Under the pieces are notes generated by a model. That model worked only from the letters and a program-made list of their open reading frames with translations. It was not told the DNA's origin and ran no database searches. Shown piece by piece: positions 8,211 through 17,132 of a DNA stretch of 64,000 bases. The stretch is from Mermis nigrescens (lineage: Eukaryota > Nematoda > Enoplea > Mermithida > Mermithidae): contig JAVLUZ010000509.1 of NCBI GenBank assembly GCA_036768485.1, forward strand, positions 513,221 through 577,220. Direction: 5' to 3'. Each line of letters begins with the position of its first letter. The first letter of the stretch is position 1. The translations under genes and the position numbers were made by a program.

Positions 8211-8772
8211 AACATACTGAAAAGATGATTCTTATACCCGCTGAAATCAGTGAGCGGACTAAACCTATTGATGTTGTGCTAGATTCCTTGGATAATAAAA
8301 TGCAAAAAGTTTTGCATAGCAAAAGTGTAGCTCCTGAAATAAAAGTCATGAAATACAATCAGGCGCTTAACAGATTTAAACGACTATATGAACAAAAGCA
8401 GCAGCCATATAGAGCTAGTATACTTAAAGATGCAAAAAATGCTTTGAGTGTTGTAGATGTGCTCGTTGGTATGCCAAAAAATCAGATTCCAAAGGCCAAA
8501 CTCCTTCTTCACTACATTCTACAAATCCATTTATTGAAATTGAGCCTAATGGCGAGCTTGTGATAGATGGCAATAAAATTGAAGGCTCAAACATTACAGA
8601 TTTAGTTATTGATCTTGCACGTGAGTGTAAGAAAATAAGTAGGCACCCTGGCACAAAAGAATTGCTGAAAGTCTTTAATCACACAAATGTTCCACTGGAA
8701 AGTATAGCAAATAGACAAGGTAAGGAGATTTTTGCTGCAAGTAGTGAATTCGACTGGGATGAAAGTCTATAA
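8207..8772 (+). pseudogene. Conserved Polinton virion-module protein, frameshifted
   Basis: Reading begins at ATG 8207, overlapping the pX-like stop, and shifts frame near 8490 into the frame that ends at TAA 8770. The first half is helical and charged; the second half has GELVIDGNKIEGSNITDL followed by a helix and HPGTKELLKVFNHTNVPLESI. This second pattern (a Gly-rich turn, SNI.DL, a basic helix and NVP) recurs in a Polinton gene of unknown function that usually lies between the ATPase and capsid genes. No TATA box precedes this ATG, so it may share a transcript with the pX-like gene. Its stop codon is inside the next TCTATAAATACT box. Confidence 0.55.
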
Positions 8773-8777
8773 ATACT
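8766..8777 (+). promoter_or_regulatory. TCTATAAATACT box of the pVI-like gene
   Basis: Exact dodecamer 47 nt before ATG 8813; it contains the TAA of the preceding gene. Confidence 0.68.
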
Positions 8778-8812
8778 TATCATATTTAATTCCTTCAAAC
8801 AAAATTACAAAA

Positions 8813-9190
8813 ATGCACGTTCAATTCAATCCTAACAATTACAACATTTGGTTGGACTATTACACAGGGCAGGCTGCCCAAACAGGCTATGGGTTGGAGG
8901 GGTATAAAGGCATCCCATACCAGCGGGGCATGAGTCTTGGCAGCTTTTTCCGTTCGCTTTTCAGAATGGCAGTCCCAGTTTTGCAGTCAATTGGTAAGCA
9001 AGTTGGAAAACATGCTCTAGCTGCAGGTTCAAACATAGCATCTGACTTGGCATGAGGAAAACCGCTTTTTGAATCTACTAAAGAACACTCAAAGCAAGAA
9101 GCTGCAAAACTTTTTGATGAAGCCTCTCATGCCATTCAGCAGCAGCAAGGAGAGGGTCTTGGTAGTCGCCCAAAGTCTATAAATACTAGC
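8813..9190 (+). pseudogene. Polinton pVI-like minor virion protein
   Basis: From ATG 8813 the product has YYTGQAAQTGYG, a QRGMSLGSFFRSLFRMAVP amphipathic region near residues 40-60 and a KQVGKHALAAGSNIASD helix. This resembles the amphipathic small protein found before the capsid gene in Polintons, which is likened to adenovirus pVI, a membrane-active cement protein. A TGA at 9053 ends it early, but the same frame continues with a plausible tail (a Gln-rich run and a Gly/Arg motif) up to the next gene. The frame enters the capsid gene without a stop, probably because the original terminator has mutated. Confidence 0.65.
9176..9187 (+). promoter_or_regulatory. TCTATAAATACT box of the capsid gene
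   Basis: Exact dodecamer 42 nt before ATG 9218. An earlier in-frame ATG at 9191 is only 15 nt away, so 9218 is the better start by the spacing rule of this element. Confidence 0.7.
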
Positions 9191-9988
9191 ATGATTGATG
9201 CTTTTCCAAACAAAAAAATGGCTCTCGTAAACGGAAAATCTATTCTCAGTACTAAAACTGAATTGGACCTTTTCACAGTCCCTCCTACTCAAGTAGTAAT
9301 AAAACGCGGCTTTTGGCATGAAATGCAACCTACAAATCCTATTACCAATGAGGGGCCCTATGAATTCAGAGTACCTCCTGATCCACATTATATTCAGCTT
9401 AATAAAAACTACATTTATATGCTACTGAGAATCAAAAAACCAGTTGTTGCTGCTGGAGCAGCAGTGCCTGACTATGCGCCTATCAATCTTATTGGTAAGA
9501 CTTTCTTCAAGCAAGTAAAATGCTTTTTAGGAGGCAAATTAGTTTTTGACAGCTTAAATATGCATATAGATCATATTTTGAAACTGAATTGAATTATGGG
9601 TATGATGCCAAACATTCACACTTTCAATCTGCGCTGTACTTTCATGATGGTGGAGGCAATGTTGACACAAAAGAGAATGAAGCTTTCAAGAAACGCTCAA
9701 AAATGTTCAAAGATGAAAATGTTGTGGAAGTCGCGGCCCCACTGCACATTGACATGTTCTTGCAAGACAGATATTTAGTTAATTTTACCAATTTCTGCCT
9801 AGAATTACACAGAAATAATAATGCATTTGTTTTGCAGTGTTTTGAGGATGTCAGCCTTGACTTGAAAGTCTCCCAAATAAAATTATTTATTCGAAAAGTT
9901 GAGGTTTTGGACATTGTGAATTTAGCTCTTTAGCAAACAATGCTTTCATATACAGCAAAATATCCCATAAGGCGTGTAGCTTTGACTA

Positions 9989-10865
9989 CACGTCGTTTTC
10001 ACACAATCTGAGAATTTGAGTAGATTTATAAGTATAACTTTTGATCCGCTGGAATTTGTTATGAAAATAAATACAATAAATGATCACAATTCATTCAGCT
10101 TGCTCAAAAATTAGTCCATGTTTCATGTTATAACATGCCTACAGTTTGACAGTCGGTCAATGCTGATTTACCTGCTCACCATTGAATAACTCATTTGAGT
10201 GAAGTGAGGTTTTTTGAGATGAACTCAAGAACCACTAAATGGATTTTCACGAAATAAAGTGTTTTAGATAGACAATTTTAAAATAAAACTATTTTGCTAA
10301 AAAAAGTGTAGCTAGCTTATGTCTACAGTATGCTAGGTCCGAAAAAGTGCTCAAACTTTGTTTGGTCACAGCAGTATACAGGTTAAGTTTCATATTTTGG
10401 AAAATAGCAAAATAGTTAGATATTTTTGTGCTCTAAATTTCACCCCTTTTTGTTTTTCGTATTTCTGAATAGTTCGTCCAGCAATTTCAATTCAATTTTT
10501 TTCCAATATGGCTGCCCTCATAAGGTATGCATTTTACTTGCACTATTTTTCATATTTTCAAACGTTTAAGCACATTTTAGAATGCCCAAAGAAAGCTCAA
10601 TCAAATGATATCCTATTTGTCTGATTTACTAAAGAATTCCAGTTTTTCAATATGGCCACCAGAAAGGCTGTCATACTGTAGCTTTTGATGTTTTTAGCTA
10701 TTATTCTGTGAGTTTCTGACATATTTCTAAATTTTTTTTCAGTAAATAGCTAGAAAATTTAATGTTCTTTTTAACGAGCTATGTCTCATGTTCTGAATCT
10801 TTCTAGTTCATTCCAGGGAAGTTCAAAAACCTCAGAATTATTCATTGTATAGTGAAAATGACGTG
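9989..10865. mobile_element. Chapaev-like non-autonomous element, copy 1 (877 bp)
   Basis: Ends are CACGTCGTTTTCAC and its imperfect inverse GTGAAAATGACGTG, so the element has CAC...GTG termini. It is flanked by the 4-bp duplication ACTA (9985-9988 and 10866-10869). A second copy lies at 51768-52642 with a different 4-bp duplication, and a 3' fragment at 58734-58893. No coding capacity was seen. CAC ends with 4-bp duplications match the Chapaev branch of the CMC superfamily. Confidence 0.8.
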
Positions 10866-11241
10866 ACTAATTTGCACATTTCAAATCCTGCAAGAGAAAC
10901 GCCCAATTAAACATTGTTCACTGGTCAGCTGCCTAGAGCGTATAGTGTTTGCCTGTGTTGAAGGCAGTGCTTATTGAGGCAACTTGGCAAAATCGTCAAT
11001 CAACTTCAAAGCGTTCAGCATAAATGATGTAAAAGTAATGTGTGGAGGTATAACATATCCTGCTTACCCACTCAGCATTTCATTTAAACATGACAGGTAC
11101 TTGCAAGCTTATACTCAGATGTTTGATGCATTAGATATTGGGCACAAAGGTAATTTTATTAGCAGAGAAGATTTTAAAACAAGTCACTGCTTCTTTGTGT
11201 TCGATTTGACCCCTGATGCAGATGATGGAGGACACTGGGAC

Positions 11242-11505
11242 CATACATGGGCAGCAAGAAAATTCTGGGGGATGCAAGATTTTTTTGAAGGTCGAAAAAT
11301 GGCCTTAAAAATGGTGGTATGGCGATAAAAACACAATTTTTCGACGTTTCTCATCAAGCACTATCCATTGGCATCAAAAAATTGCAAAAAAAAACAAGAA
11401 AAATTTTCAAAAATTGAATTCTGGGGGGGTATTTTGATTTGGGGGGGGGGTATTTTGGTTTCTGGGGGGGTGCATACCCCCCCAAACCCCCCACGCCCAG
11501 GTGTG
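11242..11505 (+). mobile_element. hAT-like MITE, copy 1 (264 bp), inside capsid gene
   Basis: Begins CATACATGGGCAGC and ends CGCCCAGGTGTG, imperfect inverted ends of the form CAYACVTGGGC. Flanked by an exact 8-bp duplication ACTGGGAC (11234-11241 and 11506-11513). The inner part has three runs of six or more G separated by TATTTTGRTTTCT-type spacers and a G-run/TGCATA/C-run palindrome. Removing it rejoins the capsid frame. Confidence 0.92.
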
Positions 11506-11662
11506 ACTGGGACCTAGTTCGTGAAGGAACAATGAGCATCGCTGTTAGGTTTTCTGAAAATTTGCCCAATTCTGGCATTGAAATCATTATATATGCTGAA
11601 TTTGATAACTTAATAATGATTGATAAAAATCGAAACACGTTTCATGACTATGATGCATAAAC

Positions 11663-12080
11663 ATGAACACTATTGAAATATTCAAAATTCTCAGACATAA
11701 TAATATATTTGCAGGCGTTTTCCCCATAGATCTTCTGCCACCTATAAAAAAATTACCCTGCGGCTCTGGTTGTAAATTTGGACTCCAGTAAGGAACCAGG
11801 ATTGCACTGGGTCACAATTTATTTCCAAAATAAGAAGCATTGCGACTATTTTGACAGCTATGGGTTAGAACCTAATATTCAATTACATCAATACATTTCT
11901 GATAATGTGCTCTCATTTACATACAATAATATGCAAGTACAAGGGCTTTTTTCAATTAGCTGTGGTCATATGTGTATCTACTTTTTGGTCTGCATGAGCC
12001 AAGGCATAAGTTTCACAAACATTGTTCTGTCTATGCTCAGTAAAAAAATTAATAAATACTTTAATGAACTAGAATTATAA
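11663..12080 (+). pseudogene. PRO: Polinton adenain-type cysteine protease
   Basis: Starts at ATG 11663, three bases after the capsid stop. An N-terminal FAGVFPIDLLPP segment is followed by a 1-nt frame change in the A-run near 11748, and then the catalytic part: His in GLHWVTIYF (residue about 50), Asp in YFDSYG and Cys in SCGHMCIYFL. This His-Asp-Cys order is that of the adenovirus protease family (peptidase C5), which matures capsid proteins. Total length would be about 138 residues, somewhat short of adenain but usual for Polintons. Ends at TAA 12078. Apart from the one shift the frame is whole. Confidence 0.85.
12049..12060 (+). promoter_or_regulatory. TTAATAAATACT, candidate box of the penton-type gene
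   Basis: Ten of twelve positions match TCTATAAATACT; it lies 34 nt before ATG 12083, inside the protease 3' end. Confidence 0.45.
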
Positions 12081-12082
12081 AC

Positions 12083-12372
12083 ATGGATACAAAACAGTTT
12101 TATGTAACGCTTCCGAGCAATTCCCAAGAAAAAAATACTGCAGCCACATTTGTTACCAATCTGCCTAGACAAATCGCATTAAGTGGTGACTGATATGTTG
12201 GGTTATCCAAAATAATTTATGCAAATACATGGCACAATGTTGCCGAGGAGCAGAATATGATACAATTTTATGATTTAAAAAATAATGTTTGAATAAAAAT
12301 GCTTATTCCTCGAGCAAGATATCTAAATATACATGATCCTGTTAAAACAATGAGCAAATGCGTCAATCATAA
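12083..12372 (+). pseudogene. Penton-type minor capsid protein, truncated by the TIR
   Basis: From ATG 12083 the product reads MDTKQFYVTLPSNSQ, then TFVTNLPRQIALSGD, a TGA at 12190, YVGLSKIIYANTWHNV. This matches a conserved Polinton virion protein whose start combines a LPSN motif with a (W)(E/Y)VGL.EI.YP..W.N segment; the TGA falls exactly where that family has Trp. A second stop is at 12291. The frame loses similarity at about 12370, where the terminal inverted repeat begins, so most of the gene is missing. I think it is the penton or another minor capsid gene, but the exact role is uncertain. Confidence 0.6.
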
Positions 12373-12790
12373 AAAATGCGCTTATTATAAATTCGCTATC
12401 AATGCCCAATATAACTTGTCTTTGCCAATGCGCTTACTATAAATTTGCTGCCAATGCGCGATATTATAAATTCCACGCGCGATATTACCAGCTGCAAAAA
12501 AATGCTTCAACAATGTGCAATATTATGCACACTTTTTTGCCAATTTTTTAATTGTGTAGGTATGCACCTTACAATATAAATGTTAATTCCTTGACCTGCT
12601 CAGCTTCCCCTTCCCACATGCCTCATCATTGCGCCCTGAGAGAAAAGCCAGGGCCCAAGCAGGGCGCTTATCCACCTATGCTATAACACAGGAGAGGCTG
12701 CTTCTCTGCAATTGAGTGGGCGGGGCCTATAACACAAAACATAGCTGTATATACTTTGTGTTGCACCCTAGGGACGCATGCTATACTACT
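12373..12790. repeat. Right terminal inverted repeat of the Polinton
   Basis: Inverse of 2838-3275 with differences and indels; ends ...CTATACTACT at 12790, followed by the duplication CATGTG. Confidence 0.9.
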
Positions 12791-12796
12791 CATGTG

Positions 12797-13981
12797 ATCA
12801 TTGAAGCATACCATGATGATGTTCTTTCTGGGCATTTTGGTTTTGAAAAAACTTATGAGAAGATTTGTGAGAAATATTTTTGGGATGGTATGATGCATGA
12901 CATCAAAATACACTGCCAAGAATGCTGATGATGTGTAATATAAAAATCTCCAACTCAAAAAAACACCTGCTGCTCTATGTTCAATACCTGTCAGAGGGCC
13001 ATTTGATAGAGTAGCTACAGATATATTAGGACCACTACCTTGACTTATTCTGGTAATAAATATGTAATTGTATTCAATGATTACCTTATAAAATGGGTTG
13101 AATGTTGCGCAATACCCGATTGCATGGCAAGGTCAACTGCACAAAAACTCATAGAAAATATTTTATGCAGGCTATCAGCCCCTAGGCAGCTTCTTTCAGA
13201 CAGAGGAACTAACTACATGTCAAAATTTGTTAGTGAAATTTGTGAGCTATGTGATACAAAAAAGATTAACACTATGGCTTATCACCATTGACTGATGGAT
13301 TAGTAGAAATATCCAATCACGCCTTAATGAATATGGTTTCTATGTATGCTAGCCAAAATCAGAAGGATTCAGACAAATTTTTTACCTTTTGTTTCATTTG
13401 GGTATAATTCTACACCACAAACTAGTTCTAAATTCAGTCCTTTTGAGTTAGTATATGGCCGGACACCCAGACTACCCATTGATATTACACTAAATTATGT
13501 ACCATCTTGTTACGTAATAGATCTAGATAATTATGCATTATCAGTAAAGCAATACCTTACTTTCGCTTGGACCTCAGCTAAAAATAATATTAATCAAGCT
13601 CAATTTACACAGAAAATGTATTATGATAAAAAGTTTAAAAATGATGAGTATAGAATAGGGGATTTAATATTAATTTTCAATCCTGCATGTAAAATTGGTA
13701 AAACACCTAAACTCATGCATTTGTGGCATGGTCCATATAAGATCAAGGAAATTAATTACCCAATACTAAAAGTTGAAAATAGCACTAAGAAAACTGAACC
13801 GGAATTTGTTCACATTAATTGTATTAAGTTGTATAAACACACATAAGAGGAAAAAGTTAATGATCTATCTCTTACCCCTATGAAACCTTCTGTAAATAAA
13901 TTAAAAAAAGCTGCATCAATAGCACCTAGACATGCATATAATTTGAGGAGCAGATTAGGAATTAGTAATTCTGAACAATAA
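12797..13981 (+). pseudogene. pol: Integrase of element A
   Basis: Continues the pol frame cut by the Polinton. A zinc-binding part (EAYHDDVLSGHFGF, HCQEC) is followed by the core: FDRVATDILGPLP with the first Asp (13008), LLSDRGTNYMS with the second (about 13194), and TDGLVE with the Glu (about 13300). There are shifts near 13040 and 13290 and several stops. After the core a GPYKIKEI segment and a C-terminal HAYNLRSR motif (about 13933), common at the end of Gypsy pol proteins, precede TAA 13979. The first 6 bases downstream of the Polinton are its target duplication. Confidence 0.85.
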
Positions 13982-14144
13982 AATGGTAAGTAATGCATCA
14001 ATCTCAAAGCCAACAACAAATCCAATCACTTTAACCTTTTCTACATTTAAGATATCTACAACCAATTCCACAACCTCATTTGAAACAAGCCACTCCCATT
14101 CCTAGAAGAGGAATGATGGTCAGCCCCAAGACCAAAACCAATTA

Positions 14145-14880
14145 TTGTCCCATCTGTTAGAACAATGGGCCACAAGATTTGGTCGTTGGCCAGGCGGCTT
14201 ACAAAATTTTAAAGTACCAGCTGACTTATCCATTGATGTGGCCTGCCGCGTGCTGCTCACCCAAGACAAGACAACAAAAGGTCTCTTGGCCATTGCTACG
14301 GATGTAGATGGTCATGAGCAACAAGGATCATGCACAAGCATGGCCATATACAGACAGGTTGGCCTGTGTTGTACGTTTGATTTTAGAGTATTAGGCACAT
14401 TGCCTAATTACCTCTACAAGCTGCTGCCTGACCCTGAAATCTCTTTTATTGGGTTCAATTTTCCCAGCAATCTTGGCAGTTTCCATCCCAAATTTTAAGA
14501 TGCAACTGTCAATATTGACGTTGGGAAAAGCGCTCGAGAGCTTGACCAGCAAGATCTTCTGCTGCCCCAATAAGATAGCAATACGGATCTTGCCAACATT
14601 GCATCAAAAATTTTGGTGTTGGAGCCTCTGGTTGTAGAAGTTTTACAGAGCTCCAACGCATCAATCACCTGCCTAATTCAAGCGGGCCTTTGCTTAGATG
14701 CATTTGCTCTACTAGATAAAATGCACAAAATTCCACCAATGCCAATGCCCAAAGAACAACAACCAAGCCTGCTAACCATGCCAGCCCCAACAACTAATTC
14801 CCCAAGACCACCAATCCCGAATGATTCATTTCCATGCCAGAACATCTGAACCCAGAACATCAAACACCAATTTAGCTTGC
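14145..14880 (+). pseudogene. 3' accessory gene of element A, exonuclease-like fold
   Basis: Lies between pol and the LTR. The segment CTFDFRVLGTLPNYLYKLL...FIGFNF (about 14370-14465) aligns with the RNase D/WRN-type exonuclease motif II region of the 3' gene in element C and with that of element D. An Exo I-like position reads ATDVDG (D-x-D rather than D-x-E), the motif II Asp is Asn, and the motif III region reads AGLCLDAFALL, keeping the Asp but not the Tyr. The protein ends in a Pro-rich tail. Stop at 14497 and another near 14572. Without the element C copy I would not have recognised it; catalytic activity is unlikely. Confidence 0.6.
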
Positions 14881-15121
14881 TAATTCAGGAGATGGAAACC
14901 AAATATAATGCATGATTTTTTGCCTATACCAACAATACCTGGCCCCGACCTATGGATTGTTCTTATTTGCATGGGTAGAACAATTCAACAAAGCCTTTGT
15001 AGTGCCATTTACCAATTGCCCGTATAAGATAAATCAAATGCAAAATGCTTTATGGTTACGTATTTGTGCAAAATCAAACACTTCAAAACTCTGGGTATAA
15101 TGTTTTATTAAGGCGTGAAGG
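14881..15121 (+). other. Untranslated region of element A before the LTR
   Basis: No coding signal recognised. It ends in a purine-rich GGCGTGAAGG just before the LTR, a weak polypurine-tract candidate. Confidence 0.35.
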
Positions 15122-15600
15122 TGTGTAAGCTGAAATTTGTAAGCATAACCAACACAATAGATAACAATGCTACAAGATATGAAATATGAAATAAAAACAT
15201 TTGCTACCTGTTTATGTGTTTACTACATACAATTTTCTGTTCTCCTAAACTTTCTTATCTATCTAATGTTAAAGCATAGCATTCAACAAATTCAACTAAC
15301 AAATGTTTTACTTTTTATAGTAAATATCTATAAACAATCATGCTATATAAGTCCGAACCCTAATCTCCCAAAGCAAAATTCACATTCGCTCGTTAGTCTA
15401 TCCACTGTCTCTGCTCATATTCAAGTTGTGTTTATTCATTGACAATCAGTTTCTTATTGTGTTGTGTCAAGCGTAGAATAAAGATTAGAGACAGTTTAGT
15501 TAGCCCCAAAACCATTTATTGTGTACTCGTCACAGACCTCCTATTTCAAGATTGTAGCATAATAACCTTCAAATCGCTCAGAAGCCCCAATTCCTTTACA
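15122..15600 (+). repeat. LTR shared by elements A (3') and B (5')
   Basis: TG...CA limits fitted between element A's 3' gene and a primer-binding site at 15606. Contains TATATAAG-like CTATATAAGTCC near 15342 and AATAAA at 15477-15482. The left edge is a best guess because no second complete copy lies in the window; the right edge is fixed by the primer site 5 nt away. Confidence 0.6.
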
Positions 15601-15605
15601 ATAAG

Positions 15606-15626
15606 TGGAGGTTCTACCAAGATTCA
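15606..15626 (+). promoter_or_regulatory. Primer-binding site complementary to tRNA-Gln
   Basis: TGGAGGTTCTACCAAGATTC closely matches the complement of the 3' end of animal tRNA-Gln (TGG + AGGTTCC + ACCGAGATT), with two differences. It follows the LTR by 5 nt, where minus-strand DNA synthesis of a Gypsy-type element would be primed. Confidence 0.7.
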
Positions 15627-15719
15627 AATTTATAACTTGAAAAGGTGAAAGATACAATTGTCACCCGTTCTGTTTTACGTAGGATGCGAGGAATTTAAGA
15701 CCAAATCCGGGAGAGTGTC

Positions 15720-16560
15720 ACCACCGCCATTCACAATATCAAACCCATGTTTTTATATCAGGCTCAGCCCTCGCTCTCTTTGGGTAAACCACATAAAAAT
15801 GCTGAAGATTGGTTTCAAACATTTGCATGCTTTTCCAAACCATACAAACTTAGTGAGCAACATAGTATTAATCTTCTACTTACATTTTTAAGAGGCTTAG
15901 CACTTAATTTTTTCGAAAGTGAGCAATGAAGTGCAGCTAACCCACTCACACTACAACAATGGATTGCAGCCTTTAAAGTACAATTTCCCATAGGATTAGA
16001 TTCAGCTCTTAAAGAATTAGAATTATTACATTGCATTCAGAGACCTAATGAATCTGTATCCAATTTTACAGTGGATATAAAAAAATTAGTAAAATCAGCA
16101 TATCCAATGCTTAATCATGAACAACTTGAAATTGTTGCAAAAGGAGCTTTCTTAAGAGGACTACTGCCGAATATAAAACGTTACAGTACCTTAGGTACTG
16201 TACCTCTTAACTTAGATAAAGCCATCGGATAAGCTATTCATCAAGAACTACAAGAACAGGCTTGCTCAACACCGCAAAGTTAATCACACACATCAGATTT
16301 TAATACTTTATCTAATTCTATGGATATTCTTTCGCGACACATTTCTAACCTCACTCTACAGAACAAACTTTCAAATAAGAATTCTCAAACCCAAAACTGC
16401 AGTAGGAATACTTGGACACAAAGAGGGCAGGAGCAATGGACCCCACAAAGCAAGGACTAGTGTTGGAAGTGTGGACGGCTAGGACATCATGCAATTAAAT
16501 GTAGATTAGCATTTCAGCATCATTTTCAACCAGCTTACAAAGAAAATAGTGATGAAAATG
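15720..16560 (+). pseudogene. gag: Gag of element B with CCHC knuckle
   Basis: A single frame (phase of 15747) with four stops (15927, about 16230, about 16281, 16458). The capsid-like part carries LTLQQWIAAFKVQFP, LELLHCIQRPNESVSNF and IVAKGAFLRGLLP, all of the retrotransposon-gag domain, which assembles the core particle. About 70 codons later a zinc knuckle CWKCGRLGHHAIKC (16461-16502) gives the RNA-binding part. The stops sit within conserved positions, so this is decay rather than programmed readthrough. Confidence 0.82.
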
Positions 16561-17132
16561 TGCAAAAAAGCTATTACATCTTCTGATTTTTGCAATGTGA
16601 GTCTGGGGCCTGGGCCAAGAATGGGGCAAGGTTGGAGAATAATGACAGTCTTTGATCCAGAAAATGCTGGATTAAGTAGCGAATTAACATTTAAAAACAA
16701 ATGAGAAATTTTAAATACTCCAGAGAATTTTATTTTTGAAGAGGAAGAAAAACACCTCAACTCAAATCAGGGACCGCAAACCCAAATTTCCGGAAGAGTA
16801 AATGTTGTATGACTGGTTAGGGAGAGAAAGAAAGAACCTGAAAACAAAATCCCTGCTTCGCTGCAAAATTTGAATTGTTATTTTTTGTTATTGTATGAAG
16901 CCATTGACCTAGGGGAACCAGGTGTACCCGGGAAGGGCCAAATTAAAGTTATGGAGAAGCTAGCTAAGACATTCAAATTGAGCGCACCTAAGTCACGAGT
17001 GTACAAGGGGGTACTAGCCCTAAGGTGGAAATAAGACCGCATTCCTTGGCAGACCTACCACTATTGATGGTGGTGAATGTATCTCTTGGTGCTCATGAAA
17101 TTTGTAAATGTGCACATACTTGCAAATTTAAA
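16561..17132 (+). other. Gag-env linker of element B
   Basis: Broken reading frames with acidic and Lys-rich stretches; no domain recognised. Element C has a 204-codon unknown frame in the matching place (21480-22091). Confidence 0.4.

Larger units (their letters stand above)
9218..11660 (+). pseudogene. MCP: Polinton major capsid protein, split by two DNA transposons
   Basis: The product begins with the TELDLFTVPPTQ segment typical of the double jelly-roll capsid protein of Polintons (the family around worm F54H12.2). It continues with NYGYDAKHSHF and SALYFHD in a second frame (shift near 9570), LHIDMFLQDRYL, KYPIRRV near 9960, then LFTGQLP near 10916, FDLTPDADD near 11200 and the C-terminal IIYAEFDNLIMIDKNRN near 11590. 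Two elements interrupt it: a Chapaev-like one at 9989-10865 and a MITE at 11242-11505. Taking out each with one copy of its target duplication makes the flanking frames continuous. Further damage: stops near 9931 and 10908 and a shift near 10940. Assignment to major rather than minor capsid rests on family memory. Confidence 0.82.
2838..12790 (+). mobile_element. Polinton/Maverick element with TBP gene, about 9.95 kb
   Basis: The ends are AGTAGTATAG... and ...CTATACTACT, fitting the AG...CT termini of Polintons. Flanks are CATGAG (2832-2837) and CATGTG (12791-12796), a 6-bp target duplication with one difference. Terminal inverted repeats run about 430 bp. Inside are hallmark Polinton genes: protein-primed PolB (minus, truncated), rve-type integrase with chromodomain, packaging ATPase, pX-like, pVI-like, major capsid, adenain-type protease and a truncated penton-type gene, plus a TBP homologue. 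Every large gene has stops, shifts or insertions, and PolB is cut down to its N-terminal part, so the copy is inactive. It sits in the pol gene of element A. Confidence 0.93.
1..15600 (+). mobile_element. Ty3/Gypsy-like LTR element A, 5' end outside window, split by Polinton
   Basis: Remains of one LTR retroelement read on the plus strand in the order protease 1, protease 2, RT, RNase H, [Polinton 2838-12790], integrase, 3' accessory gene, LTR. The integrase zinc-binding region resumes immediately after the Polinton, so the two halves belong together. The first 400 bases are nearly the same as 19320-19690, the matching part of element B, so A and B are one family. Stops and frameshifts occur in every domain, so it is long dead. 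The 5' LTR, gag and env-like part would lie left of the window. Confidence 0.8.

Noticed and set aside
9191..9217. ATG 9191 as capsid start
   Set aside because: Only 15 nt from the TATA box; ATG 9218 fits the 42-nt spacing and the family N-terminus.
11354..11638. Proline-rich frames such as YPPPKSKYPP, also at 28171, 31727, 41219 and 59406
   Set aside because: Reverse-strand readings of the C-runs in the MITE copies; not genes.
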